DNA of 64,000 nt, taken from NCBI GenBank assembly GCA_001319865.1, contig BBSL01000185.1:1-64000 (forward strand). The letters run 5' to 3'. The first letter of the stretch is position 1. Each line of letters opens with the position of its first letter. Below the pieces are notes generated by a model. That model did no database searches. It was given only the letters and a program-made list of their open reading frames with translations, and was not told the origin of the DNA. The translations under genes and the position numbers were made by a program. This DNA is from Burkholderia sp. E7m39 (lineage in GTDB: Bacteria > Pseudomonadota > Gammaproteobacteria > Burkholderiales > Burkholderiaceae). Shown here piece after piece: positions 1-8,867 of this stretch.

Positions 1-672
1 GCGGAATGGGCGGGCAAGCAGGGCATCCAGAACTATCAGAGCGCGGTGCGCATCGAGATCGTGCTGGCGAGTCTCGTGGGCGGCGCGACGTCGCTGGCCG
101 AGTCGATGCTCACGTCCCTGACGGCCGAAGTGCGCATGCCGCAAAGCCACAGGCAGCTCGAATACCTGTATTGCCTCGCGAAGCTGCGCCATGTCGAGGG
201 ACGCAGCGGCGAATCGCTGGAACTTTACACGCGATATGCGCTCGCGGCCGTCAGTTGCATCCGCGACGAAGCGGTCGCGCTGGCGCGCTACGGTCAGCGC
301 ATCGCGCGCGCGCCCGAGCAGCTCGACGATATCGGGGCGCGGCTGCCTGCGCGTTACCGGCGTGCATATCGCTATCTGCTCGACAACCTCGAGCGAAAGG
401 ATCTGTCGATTCGCGAGATCGCCGCGCACATCGGCGTAACCGACCGCGCGCTGCAGAGCGCGTTCGCGGCGAGCCTTGGCTCGACGCCGACGGAGATCAT
501 CCGCCGGCTGCGCATGGAGCGCATCCGCGCCGAACTCGAAGGCCAGGATAGCGCGCACGAGCACGGCATTCTCGCAACGGCCGTCAAATGGGGCGTCAGC
601 AACCGCTCGACGCTCATCAACGGCTATCGGCGCGAATTCAACGAATCGCCGTCGGATACGCTGAACCGTTGA
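1..672 (+). CDS. AraC-family transcriptional regulator, C-terminal part (5' truncated)
   Basis: The frame is open from the first base, so the N-terminus lies outside the window and 223 residues are visible. The last ~110 residues carry a two-helix-turn-helix AraC/XylS-type DNA-binding domain: the first HTH is around 'IREIAAHIGV' and the second around 'VKWGVSNRSTL', ending 'YRREFNESPSDTLNR'. The visible N-terminal part is helical and has no recognisable ligand domain. A GTG at 46 is an internal codon, not a convincing start. The gene converges on the flavoprotein at 713, with 40 bases between the stops. The family activates or represses nearby catabolic or stress genes; the target is unknown. 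The class is fairly sure from the HTH alone. Confidence 0.8.
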   Translation, partial: AEWAGKQGIQNYQSAVRIEIVLASLVGGATSLAESMLTSLTAEVRMPQSHRQLEYLYCLAKLRHVEGRSGESLELYTRYALAAVSCIRDEAVALARYGQRIARAPEQLDDIGARLPARYRRAYRYLLDNLERKDLSIREIAAHIGVTDRALQSAFAASLGSTPTEIIRRLRMERIRAELEGQDSAHEHGILATAVKWGVSNRSTLINGYRREFNESPSDTLNR

Positions 673-712
673 GCCCGATCCGTTGAAAGCGTGCACCGGG
701 TTCCGGGCGACG

Positions 713-1954
713 CTAATCCGATTCGCGAACCGTGTACGGCGGTGTCTGAATGACGGGCGCCGCCGCCTGCAGCATGTCGTCGCGCTGCTTCGTGCGCGGC
801 GGATAGATGCGCTCGCAGTTGATCGTGCGTTTGGTCGCTTTGGCGGGCGCGCCCTGCGAAGCGAGGCGGCGCTCCCAGCCTTCCGTGTAGACGGCGCCCC
901 ACGGACCGAGGTCGAGTATCGTCGTGTACCAGTCGATGCGCAGCGGCAGCATGTCGACGCCGAACAGATCGCTGACGGCGTTGTGGCCTGCAAAGCGTCC
1001 CATCGGCCGCGCGTGCTGGCACGACATCACCGACGGCCGCTCGCCGTCGATCAGGATGCGCGCGCAATCGCCCGCCGCGAACACGCCGGGCACGGATTCG
1101 ACGCGCAAGAAAGCGTCGACGGGCACGCGTCCGAATGAATCGGTCGTCACGGGAAGCTGCGCCGTCAGCGGGCTCGCGCGCATGCCGCCGCACCAGACGA
1201 CGGTGTTGGCCGCGATATGCTCGCCGCCTGTGAGCTGAACGCCGTCGCGCGTCACGGCTTCAAGCGACACGCCGGGCCGCAGTTCGACGCCTTGTGCAAG
1301 CAGCGCTGCTTCGATCACGGGCTGGGCACCGCCCATTGCCTGCCCGATCTTCGCCGAACGGTCCGCGAGCACGACGCGAATGCCGTCGCGCGCCTTCTCG
1401 CCGAACAGACTGCGCAACCGCGCGGGCATCTCGGCGGCCAGTTCGATGCCCGTCAGCCCCGCACCGACCACGACGACGCTCAGCCGCTCCGCTGGCCTCG
1501 GCATGCGCGCCAACTGCAGCAGATGGTCGTGCAGACGCGTTGCGCCCGCGTACGTATCGACGTCGAAGGCGAACTCGCTCAAGCCCGCAATCGGGGGGCG
1601 CGCAAGCTGGCTTCCGGCAGCGAGGATCAGGCGGTCATAGGTGAGCCATTGGGATTGCGCGTCCGCTTCGATTTCCACGCGACGGTTCGGCAAATCGATC
1701 GAGCGCGCGATGCCTTGAATGCTGCGCACGCCCGCTGGCTCGAGCACGTCGGCGAGCGGCACGAGCGTAGGGTCGAGCGGCTGCTCGTAGTTGCGCACGC
1801 GGATGCTGTGATACGGCGTGCCATTGATCGCGACCACTTCGGCCTCGCGCGCGGGCACGCCCAGTTCGTCGAGCTTGCGCGCGGCGCCGAGCGCGCTCCA
1901 CAGGCCGGCAAAGCCAGCGCCGATCACCATGATCCGCTTGATGTCCGTATCCAT
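713..1954 (-). CDS. NAD(P)/FAD-dependent oxidoreductase, NDH-2-like
   Basis: A 413-residue two-dinucleotide-fold flavoprotein. The FAD motif 'GAGFAG' is at residues 12-17, the NAD motif 'GAGLTG' at about 164-169, and a C-terminal FAD motif 'GVFAAGDCAR' lies near residue 300. Length and layout match type II NADH:quinone dehydrogenases and related reductases of the pyridine nucleotide-disulfide oxidoreductase superfamily. No CxxC redox pair is seen near the first fold, which argues against a disulfide reductase. The ATG at 1954 is chosen because GAGGAG lies just upstream, whereas the frame open further upstream lacks FAD-fold features. Such enzymes pass electrons from NADH to quinone without pumping protons. 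The substrate here is inferred, and it could be another flavin-dependent dehydrogenase. Confidence 0.8.
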   Translation of the reverse strand: MDTDIKRIMVIGAGFAGLWSALGAARKLDELGVPAREAEVVAINGTPYHSIRVRNYEQPLDPTLVPLADVLEPAGVRSIQGIARSIDLPNRRVEIEADAQSQWLTYDRLILAAGSQLARPPIAGLSEFAFDVDTYAGATRLHDHLLQLARMPRPAERLSVVVVGAGLTGIELAAEMPARLRSLFGEKARDGIRVVLADRSAKIGQAMGGAQPVIEAALLAQGVELRPGVSLEAVTRDGVQLTGGEHIAANTVVWCGGMRASPLTAQLPVTTDSFGRVPVDAFLRVESVPGVFAAGDCARILIDGERPSVMSCQHARPMGRFAGHNAVSDLFGVDMLPLRIDWYTTILDLGPWGAVYTEGWERRLASQGAPAKATKRTINCERIYPPRTKQRDDMLQAAAPVIQTPPYTVRESD

Positions 1955-2086
1955 GACAGGCACGCTCCTCGCATTGGGGTGGGCCGTTGAACATTGGCGC
2001 GAATTCGAGTGTAGGCGGCGTCTGCCGATGCTGCCGGATTTTCTTGCCGACACAGCGCGCACGCGCAATGCCGGCAAGCGGACCGC

Positions 2087-2863
2087 TCAAGCAGCCAGCG
2101 GCGCGAGCGCCTCGCGGCATTTTTTATCGCGGCCTTCGCCACGGCCTTCATCACGTTCGATCCAGGATTCCACACTTTCGCGCGACCTCGCGACGAACAC
2201 ATAGCCCTGCGAGTAGATCGTTTTCAACTGCGGCCCATCGTGCCTGTCGAGCGCGAGTTTCGAGCGCAGCTTGTAGATGTGCTGTTCAAGCGAGCGGCCC
2301 GCGAGATCGGCGTCCTTGCCCCAGACGGCATGCGCCAACTGCTCGCGCGTCATCGGCGTGCCCGCGTTCGTGAACAGCAGCCACGCGAGGCTCAGTTCGC
2401 GCGCGGTCAGCGAGACGCGCCGTTCGCCGAAGCTCACCGTGCGCGCCGAGCGGTCGATCGTGTAGCCGGCCACCGTCAGCCGGTCGATCACACGCGTGCC
2501 GCGGCAGCGCGCGATCGAGCGCCGCGCGCGCGCCATGATCTCGTCGACGTTCGCCGTGCCGATGACGACTTCATCGACGCCCGCGTCCAGCGCCTCGACG
2601 ACGGCATCGCTGTCCCACGAACAGCCGATCATCAGCACGGGCAGATTGGTGCGAAAGTGGCAGGCGCGCCATGTGAGCGTCGCGAGCGCGGGAATCTGGC
2701 GCTGCGTTGCATCGACAATCACGAGCGCCGCGCTGTCGCGCTGCAGGAAGCGGATCAGCGCAAGCTCGTCGGTGAAGCGCGTACAGGAAGTGCCCGTTTG
2801 TTCGAATGCTTGACTGATCTGATCGAACAACCGATCGCTGAAAGTGAAAATGGCAATGCGCAT
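2087..2863 (-). CDS. OmpR/PhoB-type winged-helix response regulator with an atypical receiver
   Basis: 258 residues. The C-terminal ~100 residues form a winged-helix DNA-binding domain of the OmpR type ('SLTARELSLAWLLF', 'RSLEQHIYKLRSKL', 'LKTIYSQGYVFV'). The N-terminal ~120 residues have a receiver-like pattern with a candidate phospho-acceptor Asp51 ('VIVDATQ'). However, the usual acidic pair near the N-terminus is missing: only Asp10 is seen in 'FTFSDRLF'. Phosphorylation by a kinase is therefore uncertain, and no histidine kinase lies next to the gene. The ATG at 2863 begins the receiver strand; an in-frame start nine codons upstream is less likely. The C-terminal tail is rich in charged residues. 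DNA-binding class is well supported; the signal is not. Confidence 0.82.
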   Translation of the reverse strand: MRIAIFTFSDRLFDQISQAFEQTGTSCTRFTDELALIRFLQRDSAALVIVDATQRQIPALATLTWRACHFRTNLPVLMIGCSWDSDAVVEALDAGVDEVVIGTANVDEIMARARRSIARCRGTRVIDRLTVAGYTIDRSARTVSFGERRVSLTARELSLAWLLFTNAGTPMTREQLAHAVWGKDADLAGRSLEQHIYKLRSKLALDRHDGPQLKTIYSQGYVFVARSRESVESWIERDEGRGEGRDKKCREALAPLAA

Positions 2864-3083
2864 GTGTGCTCCGTATCCATCGCGGCGCAAACTCGCGTGC
2901 GCCGATACCCCCGTCGGTCGGGTCGTGCGCTATCTGTGTTTGCAGCGCTTCTGGAATACACAACACCTGGCAACTTCGGGCTATTCCATCTGATTTCGCA
3001 ATGGCGCGGCGCTCGCACGGCGTTCATGCGAGCACATGCGTTCAAGGAACAGCCGGATAAAGCGCGCGAAGGCGCTTGCGACG

Positions 3084-4040
3084 TCAAACTGATCCGAACA
3101 GCGGATCGAAGTGTCGTTCGGCGATCTCCTTGCCGAGCGGCACCAGATCGCCGCCGCTGGACGGACCGATCAGCGCATAGCCGAGGCTGGCTTCGCGCCA
3201 TGTGACGACATTCATTGCGTCGATGCGCTGCGAGGCGACCGCCTGGTTCGCCTTGTCTTCCTTGATGACGCACAGCGCGACCGGGTCGCCCGTCTTCGGC
3301 AGATAGACGATTTGCACGAGCGGCTTGCCATGAAATTTCAGACGCTGCACGCGGATGAAACGCAAGCCCGCCTTGCTCAGATCGGGCACGCGCAACGCGA
3401 TGCCGTCTTCGTTGCGGATTTCGTCGACGGTGCTTTGCGCGTCGGAGACGTCGGGCCACATGTGGGCAACCGTGTCGCGCGAATAGAGCTGCTGGTAGCT
3501 CGCCGCGACCTGGACCCACGGCAGCGAGGCCATCGTCGACGCTACGGCCATCGTGCCGCTGCCGGGCGCGCCGCCGGACAGGTTTGCCACGATGCTCGTG
3601 CCCGGGCCGAGCCCAACGCCGGGCGCGAGCCGCAGTGCGAGCGCGCAGAAGAACGCGCCGCCGACGAATGCAACGGCGAGCCAGGCAGGCGCGATGCGCA
3701 GACGCGAACGCACGGGCTTGGAAGGCGGCAGGGCGGCGTTGTGTCCGATGGCGGGATCATTCGCGCCGCTTGCGGCGGAAGACGCGGCGGCGACGGGCTG
3801 CTGCGCGGCTTCCGTCTGGGCGCGGATGAGATCGTCGACACGCTTGACGAGACTGGCGGGCACGGGCGGCAGCCTCTGCGCGGCGAAGGCGTCGCGATAT
3901 GGCAGGCGCGAAGCCTGTAAGAGCGCGACCTTGTCCGCGAGCTCCGCATGGGCGCGGAGTTCGTCTTCGATCAGCTGACGTTCTTGCGGCGACAGTTCGT
4001 CGTCGACATATGCCATCAGCACGGTATCGTCGACTTTCAT
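3084..4040 (-). CDS. anti-sigma factor, membrane-anchored (copy 1 of a tandem pair)
   Basis: 318 residues starting 'MKVDDTVLMAYVDDEL', the typical cytoplasmic N-terminal opening of ECF anti-sigma factors. A Pro/Ala-rich linker follows, then one membrane segment after 'SRLRIAPAWLAVAFVGG', then a periplasmic domain of ~160 residues. There is no HxxxCxxC zinc motif, so it is not a classical ZAS protein. It resembles its neighbour at 4186-5133 along its whole length (same opening, same 'SRLR' entry to the membrane helix, same 'LGYALIG' near the end), so the two arose by duplication. It is last in the sigma/anti-sigma/anti-sigma order, after a 145-base gap. The start is set by homology with the paralogue. 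What the periplasmic domain senses is unknown. Confidence 0.8.
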   Translation of the reverse strand: MKVDDTVLMAYVDDELSPQERQLIEDELRAHAELADKVALLQASRLPYRDAFAAQRLPPVPASLVKRVDDLIRAQTEAAQQPVAAASSAASGANDPAIGHNAALPPSKPVRSRLRIAPAWLAVAFVGGAFFCALALRLAPGVGLGPGTSIVANLSGGAPGSGTMAVASTMASLPWVQVAASYQQLYSRDTVAHMWPDVSDAQSTVDEIRNEDGIALRVPDLSKAGLRFIRVQRLKFHGKPLVQIVYLPKTGDPVALCVIKEDKANQAVASQRIDAMNVVTWREASLGYALIGPSSGGDLVPLGKEIAERHFDPLFGSV

Positions 4041-4185
4041 ACGCTCGAGCCCTGGTGAGGAGTGCCGCACCGCCCGCATGCGGGCATTTCGCGGCATTGA
4101 CCCTCAAGTATAGCGACGCGTTCGCGCGCGGCGCGACCCGCCCCGATTCGCCGTGCGTTCACGCGAAGAACGGGCCGCATCGCAG

Positions 4186-5133
4186 TCAGCTCGCGACGCT
4201 CGGCGTGAGAACGGGCGTCCATCCGAACATCGCGTCGACGGCGTGTCCGGCGATCACCTTGCCGAGCGCGTTCAGATCGACGTCGCCTGCCGTGCCGATC
4301 AGCGCATAGCCCAATTCGGCCTGACGCCACGTGACGACGTCCATGCCTTCGATCTTCTGCTCTGCGAGCGCCTGGTCCGGCTTCGCATCCTTCATGACGC
4401 ACAGCGCGACGGGCCCGCCCGTCTTCGGCAGATAGACGATCTGCACGAGCGCCCGGTCGTGAAAGCGTAGCCGCTGGACGCGCTTGAACGTCAAACCTTG
4501 CGCGCTGAGGTCGGGCACCCGCAAGGCCAGGCCGTCGATCTGCCGAATGTCGGCGACGGTTTTCGCGGACACGGCGGGATCGGTCGTGACGGCAACGGTA
4601 TCGCGCGAATAGAGCGCCTGATAGCCGGCGGCCGCCGTCACCCACGGCGACGCAGGCTGCGCGGCAGCGACCATCGAGGCCCCATTGCCCGGCAGCAGGC
4701 CGGGCACGAGGCGCAAGCCGATGCCGCAGCAGAACACGCCCGCGACGAACGCGACGGCGAGCCACGGCGCGGCCACGCGCAGCCGCGAGCGCACCGGCGC
4801 CGATGGCGGGAGCGCCGCGCCGGATGGCGCGCGGGCGTCGTTGGCGGCGGGATCGTGCAGGACGGGCGGGCCGGACTGAATGGGCGGAACGGCAGTCGCG
4901 CTGCCCGCATGCGTGCGCGACAGGCCGGCGATCGCGCGGGTGAGCGCTTCGGGCACGGGCGGCAGCTTCTGCTGCGAGAAGGCGGCGTGATAGGGCAGGC
5001 TGGACGCGCGAAAGAGGGCGATGCGCTCCGCAAGTTCCGGCGAATCGTCGAGTTCGCGCTCGATTTCGCGGCGCTCGTCGATGTCGAGTTCGCCGTCCAC
5101 GTAGGCCATCAGCATGAGGTCGTCGACTTTCAT
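4186..5133 (-). CDS. anti-sigma factor, membrane-anchored (copy 2, coupled to the sigma gene)
   Basis: 315 residues with the opening 'MKVDDLMLMAYVDGELDI', a linker, a single membrane helix ('LAVAFVAGVFCCGIGLRL') and a periplasmic domain. Its ATG overlaps the stop of the sigma gene in an ATGA tetranucleotide (5130-5133), a standard arrangement for a sigma factor and its cognate anti-sigma factor translated in fixed ratio. It has no zinc-binding HxxxCxxC. It should hold the sigma factor at the membrane until a periplasmic signal arrives. It is the more likely cognate partner of the two paralogues because of the overlap. Function is inferred from context and domain order. Confidence 0.84.
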   Translation of the reverse strand: MKVDDLMLMAYVDGELDIDERREIERELDDSPELAERIALFRASSLPYHAAFSQQKLPPVPEALTRAIAGLSRTHAGSATAVPPIQSGPPVLHDPAANDARAPSGAALPPSAPVRSRLRVAAPWLAVAFVAGVFCCGIGLRLVPGLLPGNGASMVAAAQPASPWVTAAAGYQALYSRDTVAVTTDPAVSAKTVADIRQIDGLALRVPDLSAQGLTFKRVQRLRFHDRALVQIVYLPKTGGPVALCVMKDAKPDQALAEQKIEGMDVVTWRQAELGYALIGTAGDVDLNALGKVIAGHAVDAMFGWTPVLTPSVAS

Positions 5134-5678
5134 GATGCCGAGTCCTTGCCGCCCGCGGCGACCTGCACCGGTTGCGCGGCCTTGCCCGCGAACAGGGCGC
5201 CGATTGCCTGACGCGCGCGCGACAGGCGGCTCATCACCGTGCCGATGGGCACGTTCAGCGCTTGCGCCGTTTCGCTGTAGCTGAGACCCTCGACGGCGAC
5301 GAGCAGCATCACGACACGCTGCGCTTCGGGCAGGCGCTGCACGGCTTCGATGATCTGGGCGTTCATCGTGATCTGTTCGGGCGTGCGCGCATGCGGGTCT
5401 TCGATCGTCTCCAGGAAATCGTCGTCCCAATCGAGGCTAGAACGGCTGCGCACGGACCGCGCGCGCAGCTCGTTGATCCACGTGGAATGAACGATGGAGA
5501 ACATCCAGCTAAGAGGCGCGGTGTCGGCCTGCAACTGATGCGCGCGTTCCAGCCCGCGCACGCAGGCGCGCTGCACGAGATCCTCGGCGTCGTGCTGATC
5601 GCCGGAAATGCGCAATGCGAACGCCCATAATCGTGGAAGCATGGCGGGCAACATGCCGGACAAGTCTGCGCCTGTCAT
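5130..5678 (-). CDS. RNA polymerase ECF sigma factor
   Basis: 182 residues, the usual ECF length. Sigma region 2 is seen in 'FALRISGDQHDAEDLVQRAC' and region 4 in 'LPEAQRVVMLLVAVEGLSYS' followed by 'VPIGTVMSRLSRAR'. The ATG at 5678 has AGGAAGGA upstream; the frame open beyond it lacks sigma features. The gene heads a three-gene unit with two anti-sigma genes. ECF factors of this kind usually drive their own operon when the anti-sigma releases them, but I could not identify a convincing -35/-10 pair in the ~300 bases upstream. Confidence 0.9.
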   Translation of the reverse strand: MTGADLSGMLPAMLPRLWAFALRISGDQHDAEDLVQRACVRGLERAHQLQADTAPLSWMFSIVHSTWINELRARSVRSRSSLDWDDDFLETIEDPHARTPEQITMNAQIIEAVQRLPEAQRVVMLLVAVEGLSYSETAQALNVPIGTVMSRLSRARQAIGALFAGKAAQPVQVAAGGKDSAS

Positions 5679-5920
5679 TGAAGTCTTTCCTTCCTGTTGA
5701 CTCGTTGGTCTGCCTCCGATGAAGGCATGAGGCGGCGCGCAACGGTCCTCGGGCGCAGCCAAAACCACGGACGGAACTCAAGCTTGCAATCTTAGCGTCG
5801 ATCCCGGAATGCTGCTCGCGAGCGGCTGAAGGCGCGTGCGCCCAAGCGAAGGCGAAAGGCGCGTGAAAGACGCACGCAGCGCTTGCGGCGGGTGAGAACG
5901 GTCGGAGCCGATGAGCTAAT

Positions 5921-5953
5921 GATCGGATAACCATCAGATAACGATCAGATAAG
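5921..5953. repeat. three tandem 11-base repeats in the sigma / DUF2322 divergent region
   Basis: The segment reads GATCGGATAAC, CATCAGATAAC, GATCAGATAAG: three contiguous copies of an 11-base unit with consensus SATCRGATAAS. One copy per helical turn is what stacked protein binding would look like. The rest of the 316-base gap (5679-5994) between the sigma gene and the DUF2322 gene is GC-rich and shows no other clear element. The array ends about 40 bases before the GTG start at 5995, so it could be part of that promoter. Binding is an inference. Confidence 0.6.
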
Positions 5954-5994
5954 ATACGGCCCGCGATAAATTTTCCGACCGATGGAGTGTTTCA

Positions 5995-6327
5995 GTGATT
6001 CAGCCGAGCAACGTATTCAAGGACAACCTCGCGCAACTGCCGGGCATCGAAGGCATCGAGCGTATCGATCTCGTCGACGGCCAGGGCGCCGTGGTCGCGA
6101 CGATCGAGAACAAGCCAGGCAAGCAGGGGTCGCTTGCCGTGTACCACTATTTGCGCACGGCCTTCGGCACGCTCGACGCGAAAGCCGCGGAGCATGGCCT
6201 TGCCGTGTTCGCCGAGCACACTGCGGACGCGCGCAACCGTCCCGGCGCGCATCCGAACGTCGACCGTCTGTTGGCCATTGCGGCAGGCGGCGAGGCGCTG
6301 CGCATCGACGTGATCGCGGCGGCCTGA
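5995..6327 (+). CDS. DUF2322 family protein
   Basis: 110 residues, no signal peptide or membrane segment, likely cytoplasmic. The sequence ('FKDNLAQLPGIEGIERIDLV', 'ENKPGKQGSLAVYHYL', 'HPNVDRLLAIAAGG') matches my recollection of the small DUF2322 family found in beta- and gammaproteobacteria, whose function is not known. GTG is used as the start, with GGAG about ten bases before it. The gene stands alone between the divergent sigma operon and the convergent LuxR-type regulator at 6389. The family call is from memory of the pattern and is moderately sure. Confidence 0.7.
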   Translation: MIQPSNVFKDNLAQLPGIEGIERIDLVDGQGAVVATIENKPGKQGSLAVYHYLRTAFGTLDAKAAEHGLAVFAEHTADARNRPGAHPNVDRLLAIAAGGEALRIDVIAAA

Positions 6328-6388
6328 GCGTTTCGCGCAAAAGCCGACGTGCGGCTGATGTCGTAACAGCACGCGGCGGCAGCCGGCG

Positions 6389-7870
6389 TCACAGCAACCC
6401 TAGCGACAGCGCCTTCAGCGTCGCGGCCGCGCGCGTCGAACAGTCCAGTTTGCGGAACACGCTCTCGACGTGCGTGCGCACCGTGCTCGGACTCAACGCG
6501 AGATCGCGGGCCACTTCCTTGTTGCTCGCGCCGCGCGAAATACCGCGCAGCACGTCGATCTCGCGCGCGGACAAACGCGCTGTCTGCGCACGCGGATTGA
6601 CGACGCGCCGCTGCGCCGGTCCCGCATCGATCAACGCACCGACCACGTCGGCATCGAAGCGTCCTTGCGCGGCTTCTTCGTGCAACTGCCGTGCGGCGTG
6701 GTCGTCCGTCAGCGCCGCGCGCCACGGACGTGCCGCGCGCAGCGCGACCCACGCCGCGCTCGCCGCGAGAATGCGCGCGTCGATCGACAGCGCGGCGCCC
6801 GCAGCCCCGCGAAAATAGCCGGAGCCGTCGAGCCGCTCGTACGCGTACGAGCCGAGTTCGGCGGCATCGGCGAGCGTGCCCGTCTGCCTGCCTGCGCGCG
6901 ACGTCCAGTACGGCACGAGCCGCGCTTTTTCCCAGGCTGCCTGCGAGAGCCGCGCGGGCGTGTTCCAGACGGGATTGGGTACGGCCGCGCGCCCCATGCC
7001 GTGCACGAGGCCCGCGCAATAGAGACGTTGCTGCGCGCTCGCGTCGAGCGCGAAGTGCGCGGCGCACCCGGCGGCCGTGGCGGCGACGTTGCGCGAGTAG
7101 CCCGTCATCCACGGCAGCTTGAGATCGATGATGTCGGCGATCAGCTCGACGGGGGCGGCCTCCGTCATCTGCGGCGTCAGCAGCGCGGCATCGACGGATG
7201 CGGCGTCCGCGCCTTCGAGTTCGGCGAGCCAGCTCGCCGCGTGGCCCGTCACGAGGCGCGCGAGCGTGTCCGGATAGCGCGAACCCGCGCGCTGGCCGAT
7301 CAGTGCATGCGCCCGTTCAAGGCCGTACGTGCGCGAGAAGATTTCCAGTTCGCCCGCCAGCGTGACGGCGAATACAGTGGCGGGCACGGCGCTTCCCGCC
7401 AGATGATCCGGCGTGCCGCTGCCGTCCCAGGCTTCGAATACATGCCGCAACGTCGCTTCCGTGTCCCCGCCGAGGCCGAGCATGCGCGCCGCTTCGCCCG
7501 ACACCTCGCAGTGAATGCGCGCGAGCGGCGTGAGGACGGCGCCCACGTCGCCGTGCGGATCGATGGCATTCGCCCAGTCCGGCTTGAGCGCGAGCATCGC
7601 TTCGCGGCTGGCGACGTCGTCGCCGAGCGCTTCGGCGAATCCGGCCGCATTCGCCGTGCAGCCGGACCAGCGCAGCAGCGACGCCTCGGACACGGCGACC
7701 ACGGCCGCCTCGCCGAGCCCGGCCGCGCGCGCGAGCTGGATGGCGAGCCACGCGGTGCGGATCGAATGATCGGTTGGCTGGCCCATGCTCAGATCGCCGA
7801 TGAAGGCGAGCGCCTTGACGGCATCGAACACGCGAACGGCGGAGCCGGATGTGCCTGACGAAGTCTGCAT
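6389..7870 (-). CDS. double HD-domain (degenerate HD-GYP) protein with LuxR-type C-terminal HTH
   Basis: 493 residues. The C-terminus (last ~65 residues) is a LuxR/FixJ-type helix-turn-helix ('LSAREIDVLRGISRGASNKE', 'LALSPSTVRTHVESVFRKL'). The body carries two HD-like halves, each with a 'DGSG' signature: 'FEAWDGSGTPDHL' near residue 165 and 'AYERLDGSGYFRG' near residue 360. The metal-binding residues are degraded: the second half has 'LVHGMGR' where LLHDIGK is usual and 'YAYER' where HHER is usual. Cyclic-di-GMP hydrolysis is therefore unlikely, and a sensing role linked to DNA binding is more plausible. The start is uncertain: neither the ATG at 7870 nor one at 7930 has a good ribosome-binding site. 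Confidence 0.78.
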   Translation of the reverse strand: MQTSSGTSGSAVRVFDAVKALAFIGDLSMGQPTDHSIRTAWLAIQLARAAGLGEAAVVAVSEASLLRWSGCTANAAGFAEALGDDVASREAMLALKPDWANAIDPHGDVGAVLTPLARIHCEVSGEAARMLGLGGDTEATLRHVFEAWDGSGTPDHLAGSAVPATVFAVTLAGELEIFSRTYGLERAHALIGQRAGSRYPDTLARLVTGHAASWLAELEGADAASVDAALLTPQMTEAAPVELIADIIDLKLPWMTGYSRNVAATAAGCAAHFALDASAQQRLYCAGLVHGMGRAAVPNPVWNTPARLSQAAWEKARLVPYWTSRAGRQTGTLADAAELGSYAYERLDGSGYFRGAAGAALSIDARILAASAAWVALRAARPWRAALTDDHAARQLHEEAAQGRFDADVVGALIDAGPAQRRVVNPRAQTARLSAREIDVLRGISRGASNKEVARDLALSPSTVRTHVESVFRKLDCSTRAAATLKALSLGLL

Positions 7871-8066
7871 GTACGGGAGGAGCGGGTGCGGGTGAGGACT
7901 GTCGAAAAACGGGTGTCGAAAAACGGGCACCGATGTCGAGCGTCACTATACCCCGCGCGGCTGCGCGCGCCAGGTCGGTCATTTGACCGATACCGGCGGA
8001 CCGGGGCGTCTGCGAAGCTGTCGTCCCGTTCGACTCCTCCACCGACATAGAAAGGGCAAACCGCTC

Positions 8067-8846
8067 ATGAATTCGCTTATCAGGAAGTGCCTCGCCTCCG
8101 TCATGGTGGCCGGGGCCGTGCTGTCGCTGCAATCCGCGCAGGCCGCGCAGCCGCAGGATCTGAAGGGCAAGAACGTCGTGCTGGTGCACGGCGCGTTCGC
8201 CGACGGCTCCAGCTGGGAGAAGGTGATTCCCCTGCTCGAAGCGCGCGGCCTGCACGTGGTCGCCGTGCAGAATCCGCTGAGCTCGCTCGCCGACGATGCC
8301 GCCGCGACTAAGCGCGCGATCGACGCGCAGCAGGGGCCCGTCGTGCTCGTGGGCCATTCGTGGGGCGGCGTCGTCATCAGCCAGGCGGGCAACGACGACA
8401 AGGTGAAGGCGCTCGTCTACGTGGCCGCGTTCGCGCCTGACAGCGGCCAGTCGATCAACGACATGCTCAAGGGCAAGCCCGCGCCCGTCTGGGCCGGCGA
8501 GTTGCAGAAGGATTCGGGCAACTTCCTGACGCTGTCGCCGAAAGCCGTCACCGACGACTTCGCGCAGGACCTGAACCCGGCGCAAAAGCGCGTCGTGGCG
8601 GCGACTCAGGGGCCGTGGTTCGCCGGCTGCATCGACGACAAGGTGACAGACGCCGCGTGGCATTCGAAGCCTGCGTACTTCGTCGTCGCGAATCGCGACC
8701 GCATGATCGATCCGCGCCTGCAGGACGCGATGGCGGGCCAGATCAAGGCGAAGGTGACGCACGTCGACGCGAGCCACGTCGCGATGCTCAGCAAGCCCGA
8801 AGCGGTGGCGAACGCGATCATCGAGGCGGCTGCCAAGGCGCAGTGA
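8067..8846 (+). CDS. secreted alpha/beta hydrolase
   Basis: 259 residues. An N-terminal signal peptide ends near 'SLQSAQAAQP', so the mature enzyme should be periplasmic or secreted. The alpha/beta-hydrolase fold shows the oxyanion 'VLVHGAFADGSSW' strand, the nucleophile elbow 'GHSWGG' (Ser), and a late 'DASHVAML' with the probable catalytic His; 'ANRDRMIDP' precedes it. This resembles small esterases or salicylate-esterase-like proteins annotated only as alpha/beta hydrolases. The start is the ATG at 8067, which begins the signal peptide and follows AAAGGG. It is monocistronic and followed by a strong terminator. Substrate unknown. Confidence 0.85.
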   Translation: MNSLIRKCLASVMVAGAVLSLQSAQAAQPQDLKGKNVVLVHGAFADGSSWEKVIPLLEARGLHVVAVQNPLSSLADDAAATKRAIDAQQGPVVLVGHSWGGVVISQAGNDDKVKALVYVAAFAPDSGQSINDMLKGKPAPVWAGELQKDSGNFLTLSPKAVTDDFAQDLNPAQKRVVAATQGPWFAGCIDDKVTDAAWHSKPAYFVVANRDRMIDPRLQDAMAGQIKAKVTHVDASHVAMLSKPEAVANAIIEAAAKAQ

Positions 8847-8867
8847 CTGTCCAGCTTCTGTTGCAAG

